Origin: Haematobia irritans
Lineage: Eukaryota > Arthropoda > Insecta > Diptera > Muscidae
DNA length: 64,000 bases
Direction: 5' to 3'
NCBI RefSeq assembly: GCF_050003625.1
Contig: NC_134398.1
Span: 106,796,026 to 106,860,025, forward strand
Part shown: piece by piece, positions 63,241 through 64,000 of the stretch
Position numbering within the stretch: position 1 is the first letter of the stretch
How the letters are laid out: every line of letters begins with the position of its first letter
The notes under the pieces: generated by a model
Seen by the model: only the letters and a program-made list of their open reading frames with translations
The model's database searches: none
What the model was told of the DNA's origin: nothing
Translations under genes and position numbers: made by a program

Positions 63241-64000
63241 TACATACATATATATACAGACTGCAATACAGTCTTCGGCCATACAATTAGTATACAGTTT
63301 CGGGTCGTGGTATTAGAACATTAACTTGCAAAAAAATAATTTTTTCAATGTTAATATATTATAATTGGCGTATCACGTACGACCGATCATAATACTTGTT
63401 TTAATCCATAGGCACCCTACAGTAGGTTGTTCACGACAACTTACATTCACTACTGACTATATATTTCCCGATTATTTTCGATTTTTTTAGTTTTTTTTTC
63501 AAAATTTGGATACTTTGTCTCACGTGCAAACGTATTTAAATTTGTTTTTTGGAATTTCACCCTACAGTAGGTTGTTCACGACACCCTACATACATATATT
63601 TATAATAAATTTTATGATTTTTTGAGTCTTTATAATTTTTTGAAGTTTGATTTCATACTTGGTCTCACGGTATTGGGATCAATTTTGAAAAATTGTACTT
63701 GCACCCTACAGCCGGTAGTCTACGACTTATTTCGGAAAATTTTGATTATCGTGTTTTATTGACATTTTTGGGTTTATTTATCCTATTTATATACTTATTT
63801 GGAATATTTTTTTTTACTTTTCATTTATATTCCGTACAATATCGTCGCGCTCCCTACGACCGGTATTTTTTTAATCGGAAAATTAAATTTAGTGTATTTT
63901 CGCAGTACGTGGGTCGTTTTTCAAAGATTCGTTTTTCCATAAATTGTTTTATCCTATTGATTATCTCCATTGGTTATCATGTCCGTCAGTCCACTACCAC
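63241..64000 (+). repeat. BEL2 leader/possible LTR, second copy, cut by window end
   Basis: Direct repeat of 39880-40640 with few differences, starting at CATATATATACAGACTGCAA. It reaches GTCCGTCAGTCCACTACCAC, just before gag in the first copy, where the window ends. It may be the 3' LTR of BEL2 or the 5' end of another BEL2-family element. Confidence 0.75.

Overview
The window looks like heterochromatin-like or repeat-island DNA from a fly (Brachycera, probably a calyptrate/muscoid; this is inference). It is AT-rich and full of (TA)n arrays, fly-type BEL/Pao and Ty3/Gypsy retroelements, LOA-like LINEs and Tc1/mariner elements. I found no ordinary host gene. Nearly every coding stretch belongs to a transposable element, and the elements are nested in one another, often with target-site duplications (TSDs) that can be read directly.

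Layout. 1-3130: AT-rich DNA holding one TA-flanked inverted-repeat element. 3131-15553: remains of an older LINE and a multi-kilobase inverted repeat (arms 4160-6765 and 7347-15553). Each arm carries a tRNA-like sequence and a hAT-like MITE; the right arm is split by a full-length 5.0-kb LINE (copy 1, minus strand). 15556-17612: (TA)n arrays, a pogo/Tigger-like MITE and an internally deleted DD41D mariner. 17613-31575: a decayed Ty3/Gypsy element (Gypsy-A) interrupted by a 343-bp LINE fragment, an 8.5-kb BEL/Pao element with an envelope-like region (BEL1, itself holding a 59-bp LINE fragment) and a 1.1-kb MITE. 31580-34870: a dead Tc1 element between two inverted copies of the Gypsy-A integrase. 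35667-39876: a second Gypsy element (Gypsy-C) with an open pol frame and one 602-bp LTR, no gag and no 5' LTR. 39880-61142: a second BEL/Pao element (BEL2) split by a third Gypsy (Gypsy-R, 42549-60414). Gypsy-R encodes a RING-H2 zinc finger at the start of Gag and in turn carries a MITE, LINE copy 4 and an intact DD41D mariner. 61143-64000: (TA)n arrays, a 0.6-kb palindrome, a TTA-flanked MITE and a second copy of the BEL2 leader running off the end.

Activity. The most intact coding units are the 361-aa DD41D transposase (58915-60000), the two LINE ORF2 proteins (about 1196 aa each) and the Gypsy-C pol frame. The BEL1 LTRs look identical apart from one base, so it inserted recently, although its coding frame is already broken. 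The most unusual feature is the RING-H2 finger that shares one reading frame with a retrotransposon capsid. Other points of interest are a BEL element whose Gag, Pol and F-type Env occupied one continuous frame, LINE tails built of the pentamer GGTTA, and the large inverted repeat.
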